NCBI RefSeq assembly: GCF_002174305.1
Contig: NZ_MIJB01000024.1
Coordinates: 62,001 to 126,000 of the forward strand
DNA length: 64,000 nt
Reading direction: 5' to 3'
Source: Aeromicrobium sp. PE09-221
Lineage (GTDB): Bacteria > Actinomycetota > Actinomycetes > Propionibacteriales > Nocardioidaceae
Part shown: one piece after another, positions 60,536 to 64,000 of the stretch
Position numbering within the stretch: position 1 is the first letter of the stretch
How the letters are laid out: the number at the start of each line of letters is the position of its first letter
Translations under genes and position numbers: made by a program
The notes under the pieces: generated by a model
What the model was told of the DNA's origin: nothing
What the model saw: only the letters and a program-made list of their open reading frames with translations
Databases searched by the model: none

Positions 60536-61666
60536 CTAGATGAAGGGGTTGCCGCGGTCGCTGAGAAGCGCGTAGAGGTTCTGCTGGATGGTCTCGCGCA
60601 CCTGATCGGTCACATTGAACAGCAGCATCGGGTCATCGGCCGCCTCGGCCGGATAGGCATCCGTACGGATCGGCTCACCGAACTCGATGATCCACTTGCT
60701 CGGCAGCGGGATCATCCCCAGCGGGCCCAGCCAGGGGAAGAACGGCGTGATCGGGAGGTACGGGACCCCGAGCAGCCGTGCGAGGGACGGGATATTGCCC
60801 ACGAGCGGGTAGATCTCCTCAGCCCCCACGAGCGACACCGGGATGATCGGCACCTGAGCGCGCATCGCCGCGGAGACGAAGCCGCCCCGGCCGAAACGCT
60901 GCAGCTTGTAGCGCTCGCTGTACGGCTTGCCGACCCCCTTGAAGCCCTCCGGCCACACAGCTGCCAGCTCCCCGCAGGTGAGCAGTCGTTCGGCATCATC
61001 GGCACACGCCAGGGTCGCGCCGAGTTTGCGGGCGAGCTGACTCACGAAGGGCAGCGCGAAGACCAGATCGGCACCCAGGGGCCGCAGTGACCGCTGAGCG
61101 TGCTTGCGGACCGCGAAACCGGTGATCACACCGTCCACGGGCACCGTGCCCGAGTGATTGCCCACGAGCAGCGCTCCACCCTCGGACGGGATGTTCTCGA
61201 TGCCGCGGACCTCGAGCCGGAACCATTTCTCGGCGATCGGCTCGATGAGATGGTCGAGCAGGGCGACGACCTCGGGGTCGTATCCGAAATCGTCGACCGC
61301 GTAGTCGCCCGAGAGACGGTGCGCGAGCCCTGCGGTCAGCCCCTGGAGGCGTTCCTCCCAGTCTTCTCCCAGCAGCCGTTGAGCACCGCTCAGCAGGGCG
61401 CTCAGCAGCTCCTCCAGGCGTGGCTCGTGTTGCTCGTGGTCGTGTCCGCTCGCGCCCGATGCGGTCTCCTCGGCAGCAGCCGCGGCGGCGGCCGCGTCGT
61501 CATCGGTCACCGATCGCAGCCGAGGACGCTCACCCCCGTTCTTCTTGCGCGCGGGACCAGCGGGAGCGCCGCCTGCGAGGTCGCGCGCCGCAGCGGAGGG
61601 CGAGGTGCGTCGATTGCCGCGCCCCGGTCGTCCCGCGGAGCCGATCGTGCGTAAGTCGTCGTTCAT
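60536..61666 (-). CDS. Lysophospholipid acyltransferase-family protein (Rv0502-like)
   Basis: 376 residues from ATG 61666, overlapping the epimerase stop (ATGA). The first 85 residues are disordered (Arg/Ala-rich with an alanine run). The acyltransferase domain (about 120-345) has the catalytic NHSGTVPVDGVITGFAVRKH (HX4D), then AVWPEGFKGVGKPYSERYKL and RFGRGGFVSAAMRAQVPIIP. It matches PlsC-like proteins next to a galE-like gene in Mycobacteriales. Probably acylates a lysolipid or glycolipid at the inner membrane face. Confidence 0.9.
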   Translation of the reverse strand: MNDDLRTIGSAGRPGRGNRRTSPSAAARDLAGGAPAGPARKKNGGERPRLRSVTDDDAAAAAAAAEETASGASGHDHEQHEPRLEELLSALLSGAQRLLGEDWEERLQGLTAGLAHRLSGDYAVDDFGYDPEVVALLDHLIEPIAEKWFRLEVRGIENIPSEGGALLVGNHSGTVPVDGVITGFAVRKHAQRSLRPLGADLVFALPFVSQLARKLGATLACADDAERLLTCGELAAVWPEGFKGVGKPYSERYKLQRFGRGGFVSAAMRAQVPIIPVSLVGAEEIYPLVGNIPSLARLLGVPYLPITPFFPWLGPLGMIPLPSKWIIEFGEPIRTDAYPAEAADDPMLLFNVTDQVRETIQQNLYALLSDRGNPFI

Positions 61667-62637
61667 CGCACCCCCACGTGCAGAAGACCAGGACGCAGAG
61701 CGCCGGCGAAGGAGGCGAAGGTCTGTCGCGTGGAGTGACGGATCTCGTAGCCGAAGATGTCCCGCAGCGCGGTGGTGTCGACGACGCGCCCGTAGGTCAG
61801 CAGTCGATGAAGATCGGGGCTGGTCTCGGTCCCGACGAGCCGGGCGACGCGCGTGAAGGCGCTCCCAAGACCGACCGGCGGCAGCGGCACAGTGGGCTTG
61901 CCAAGCAGACGGGCGCACTGTGACAGCAGCATGATGCCGTCACCGGCGACATTGAACGTGCCGGGACGGTCATGGCTCGCGGCCTGCCGGACGACCTCCA
62001 TCGCATCGGCGAGGTGCAGGAACTGCAGTCGCGGGTCGAAGCCGAGCACCGAGGGCAGCACTGGCCCTCGGAAATAGGCGGCCAGCGGCGCACTCGATCG
62101 CGGTGAGAGGATCTGGGACATCCGCAGGATGGTCACCAGCACATCGGGGCGGCGACGAGCGAAACCGCGGGTGTACCCCTCGACCTCGACGGTGTCCTTG
62201 GGGTAACCGGAGCGGATCCCGCCCCGTGCGGTGCCCGATTCGGACCAGACGGCAGGGTCGCGCGGTGAGGTGCCGTAGACCGCCGTGGATGATCCGAGCA
62301 CGAACTTGCGCAGCGTCTCGCTGCGCTGGCAGGCCGCGAGGACCTGCATCGTGCCGATGACATTGAGCTCCTTGGTCGACCTGAGCCGACTGGAGGACGG
62401 TGCTACCCCGAGGTGGACGACGGTGTCGACGTCCTCCACGGCGAGCACCTTGCCGATGACGGGTGTGCGGATGTCCGCGCGGATGAACTTGACGCTGCCC
62501 AGCTCATGTGAGGGGAGGGTCGTGTCGACGCCGACCACCTTCTCGATGCCGGACTCCGCACCCCGTTCGGCGATCAGCCGGGCCGTCCGGGCCACCGCAC
62601 CATCGGCGACACCCGTGACGAGGACGACCCTGCTCAT
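61663..62637 (-). CDS. NAD-dependent epimerase (Rv0501/GalE2-like)
   Basis: 324 residues. The N-terminal VVLVTGVADGAVARTARLIA has a variant glycine motif (VTGVADGAV rather than TGxxGxxG). VVHLGVAPSSSRLRSTKELN and KFVLGSSTAVYGTSPRDPAV follow, with the Tyr/Lys pair likely in SGYPKDTVEVEGYTRGFARR. Extended SDR fold, length normal. The nucleotide-sugar substrate is not identifiable. It is tightly coupled to the acyltransferase gene and follows the bS22 gene by 12 bases. Confidence 0.88.
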   Translation of the reverse strand: MSRVVLVTGVADGAVARTARLIAERGAESGIEKVVGVDTTLPSHELGSVKFIRADIRTPVIGKVLAVEDVDTVVHLGVAPSSSRLRSTKELNVIGTMQVLAACQRSETLRKFVLGSSTAVYGTSPRDPAVWSESGTARGGIRSGYPKDTVEVEGYTRGFARRRPDVLVTILRMSQILSPRSSAPLAAYFRGPVLPSVLGFDPRLQFLHLADAMEVVRQAASHDRPGTFNVAGDGIMLLSQCARLLGKPTVPLPPVGLGSAFTRVARLVGTETSPDLHRLLTYGRVVDTTALRDIFGYEIRHSTRQTFASFAGALRPGLLHVGVR

Positions 62638-62649
62638 CGGGTCGTGCTC

Positions 62650-62751
62650 TTACTTGCCGAGCTTGCGGCGCTGGACGCGCGTGCGCTTGAGCATCTTGCG
62701 GTGCTTCTTCTTCGACATGCGCTTGCGGCGCTTCTTGATGACAGAACCCAC
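62650..62751 (-). CDS. Small ribosomal protein bS22-like (AURKAIP1/COX24 domain)
   Basis: 33 residues from GTG 62751, AAAGGTG four bases upstream. Extremely basic: [20 protein letters not shown], then [13 protein letters not shown]. The motif [20 protein letters not shown] is diagnostic for the actinobacterial extra 30S protein bS22 (Rv0500B in M. tuberculosis), a homologue of the mitochondrial AURKAIP1 C-terminus. It binds the decoding region of the small subunit. Its place between a BldC-like HTH gene and a galE-like gene is the same as in Mycobacterium. Confidence 0.95.
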   Translation of the reverse strand: MGSVIKKRRKRMSKKKHRKMLKRTRVQRRKLGK

Positions 62752-62817
62752 GATTCACCTTTGGTCGGTTGGGAAAAGAACGATCGCTTCAGGATACGAC
62801 GCACCGGCAAGCTCCCC

Positions 62818-63003
62818 TCATCCGGCCTGATAGAAGGACTTCTCCAGATACTCGCGCAGTGCCTTCTCGGTCACCCGGAAGGAGTGTCCGACCCGCACGG
62901 CGGCGAGCTCACCGGAGTGGACGAGGCGGTAGACCGTCATCTTGGACACACGCATCTGCTCGGCGACCTCTGCGACCGTCAGGAACTTCGGTTCTTGTGC
63001 CAT
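62818..63003 (-). CDS. BldC-like (MerR-type HTH) DNA-binding protein
   Basis: 61 residues from ATG 63003. The whole chain is an excisionase/MerR-type winged helix: FLTVAEVAEQMRVSKMTVYR, then LVHSGELAAVRVGHSFRVTE and a closing helix ALREYLEKSFYQAG. Orthologues are BldC in Streptomyces, a head-to-tail cooperative regulator of development, and Rv0500A in M. tuberculosis. Size and position fit. It probably binds direct repeats at many promoters. Confidence 0.93.
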   Translation of the reverse strand: MAQEPKFLTVAEVAEQMRVSKMTVYRLVHSGELAAVRVGHSFRVTEKALREYLEKSFYQAG

Positions 63004-63092
63004 CGGACACCATCCTCATGAGGGGGTGGGTCGAGCCTAGTGGAGAACCGGGGAGCAATTAAAGAAGAAGGTCTCATCTGAGTCCCCGGGGA

Positions 63093-64000
63093 TCAGTACA
63101 GCGGGTCGAGTCCGAGCAGCGGGAAGATCTCGGTGCGGGTGGCGTTGACCGAGCGATCGAGCCAGCTGGCTGGGTCGTAGCCCTCCTCCCAGGGCCGGAA
63201 CGCCGCCCGGCGCCCGTCGGTCATCCGAGACGGGGCGGGCTGTCCGCGCAGGCGCTCGACCTCGGCACGCCAGTGCTCCGGCGTCTCGGTCGCGGGGTCC
63301 AGTTCCCTGCCCGCGACGATGGAGAGCAGGTGCGCCCAGGCGCGCGGGACGACGTCGATGACCGCGTAGCCGCCGCCTCCCATGGCGATCCACTTGCCGC
63401 CGGTGATCTCATCGGCGAGGTCGCGCACGGCGAGATAGGAGGCGCGCTGACCGTCGACGCTGAGCATGAGATTGGTGAGCGGATCGTCCATGTGCGAATC
63501 GCAACCGTGCTGACTGACGATGATCTCGGGGCCGAACTCTCGCACGATGGCCGGGACGACCGCGTGGAAGGCACGCAACCACCCGGCATCGGAGGTGCCG
63601 GGCGGCAGCGGGACGTTGACGGCCGAGCCTTCGGCTCCCGTGGCCCCGATCTCGGTCGAGTAGCCGGTACCCGGGAAGAGCGTCTGGGGCGACTCGTGCA
63701 GGGAGATGGTGAGCACGCGGGGATCGTGGTAGAACATCGCCTGCACGCCGTCACCGTGATGCGCGTCGACATCGATGTAGACGATCTTCGATGCTCCGTG
63801 GTCGAGCAGCCAGCGGATGCCGACGGCGACGTCGTTGTAGATGCAGAAGCCGCTCGCACGACCCGGCATCGCGTGGTGCAGACCGCCGCTCACATTGATG
63901 GCGCGCTGACGCTCACCGGTCCAGACGAGGCGTGCGGCCTCCGCGCTGGCCCCGGCGATGAGCGAGCTGGCCTCGTGCATGCCGGCGAACAGCGGATTGT
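63093..64000 (-). CDS. acuC: Acetoin-utilisation-type histone deacetylase AcuC (5' end outside window)
   Basis: C-terminal 302 residues, open to the window edge; NPLFAGMHEAS at the edge is the expected internal sequence. Class I deacetylase features: GGLHHAMPGRASGFCIYNDV (His-His charge relay), KIVYIDVDAHHGDGVQAMFY (zinc ligands Asp and His), SQHGCDSHMDDPLTN (third zinc Asp region) and GGGGYAVIDV (transition-state Tyr region). AcuC deacetylates proteins such as acetyl-CoA synthetase in Bacillus. About 90 N-terminal residues are missing. Confidence 0.94.
   Translation of the reverse strand, partial: NPLFAGMHEASSLIAGASAEAARLVWTGERQRAINVSGGLHHAMPGRASGFCIYNDVAVGIRWLLDHGASKIVYIDVDAHHGDGVQAMFYHDPRVLTISLHESPQTLFPGTGYSTEIGATGAEGSAVNVPLPPGTSDAGWLRAFHAVVPAIVREFGPEIIVSQHGCDSHMDDPLTNLMLSVDGQRASYLAVRDLADEITGGKWIAMGGGGYAVIDVVPRAWAHLLSIVAGRELDPATETPEHWRAEVERLRGQPAPSRMTDGRRAAFRPWEEGYDPASWLDRSVNATRTEIFPLLGLDPLY

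Noticed and set aside
63040-63095. CCGGGGA/TCCCCGG pairing between the HTH gene and acuC
   Set aside because: Seven base pairs across a loop of about 30 bases; not a convincing terminator or riboswitch.
1-64000. CRISPR arrays, rRNA genes, phage structural genes
   Set aside because: No regularly spaced short repeats, rRNA-like sequence or phage capsid, tail or terminase proteins were seen anywhere in the window.

Overview
The window is high-G+C (about 68%) actinobacterial chromosome. Genes are densely packed, with many ATGA/GTGA start-stop overlaps, frequent GTG starts and several apparently leaderless promoters. The block from about 53 kb to the end (IdeR/DtxR, glutaredoxin, SerB1-like HAD, acyltransferase, epimerase, bS22-like ribosomal protein, BldC-like HTH) resembles the Rv0500A-Rv0508 neighbourhood of Mycobacterium tuberculosis. 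The FmdB-type chaperone near mscL resembles Rv0991c/Rv0985c. An order such as Mycobacteriales or Propionibacteriales is plausible; genus cannot be fixed from the sequence.

Layout. 0-3.1 kb: sulfate ABC importer (binding protein cut by the window edge, then cysTWA). 3.1-7.2 kb: MFS exporter, PcrA helicase and a small GntR regulator, closed by a perfect 77-bp palindrome. 7.2-11 kb: a PspC-type envelope-stress module, with sensor kinase and LuxR-type regulator divergent from three small or PspC membrane genes. 11-21.2 kb: housekeeping genes (GDPD, guaA, two CNNM/CBS proteins, Ruc-like chaperone, SAF protein, mscL, HAD, esterase lipoprotein). 21.3-25.8 kb: an accessory region at tRNA-Arg(CCT) holding an intact IS481-family element, an orphan membrane gene, an AbrB/PIN toxin-antitoxin pair and a badly decayed MobF relaxase. 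25.8-33 kb: one 2,386-codon gene for an LPXTG-anchored subtilisin-like protease with Ig-like domains and BspA-type leucine-rich repeats. It sits behind a promoter with a strong DtxR/IdeR iron box, and an IdeR/DtxR gene lies at 53 kb.

33-38.7 kb: a membrane adenylate cyclase faces a cyclic-nucleotide-binding protein. Then comes a six-gene Asp23/Gls24 envelope operon divergent from an ECF sigma factor, with a CRP-like box between them. 38.7-46.5 kb: a six-gene catabolic operon (CaiB-type CoA-transferase, Zn alcohol dehydrogenase, aldehyde dehydrogenase, two-gene TctA-type permease, HMG-CoA-lyase-like enzyme) with a divergent LysR regulator. The enzymes match, step for step, a hypothetical route mevalonate > mevaldate > HMG > HMG-CoA > acetoacetate + acetyl-CoA. 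This is the best candidate here for an undescribed system.

46.4-49.1 kb: MarR-controlled drug exporter, and an SMR transporter under a guanidine-III riboswitch. 49.1-64 kb: acyltransferase, topoisomerase IB, cyclopropane-fatty-acid-type methyltransferase, IdeR, photolyase, glutaredoxin, AMP-ligase, SerB1-like HAD, ECF sigma with a DUF5667 partner, lysophospholipid acyltransferase, epimerase, bS22, HTH protein and AcuC (cut by the window edge). Apart from the relaxase pseudogene, no stretch over 300 bases lacks a gene.
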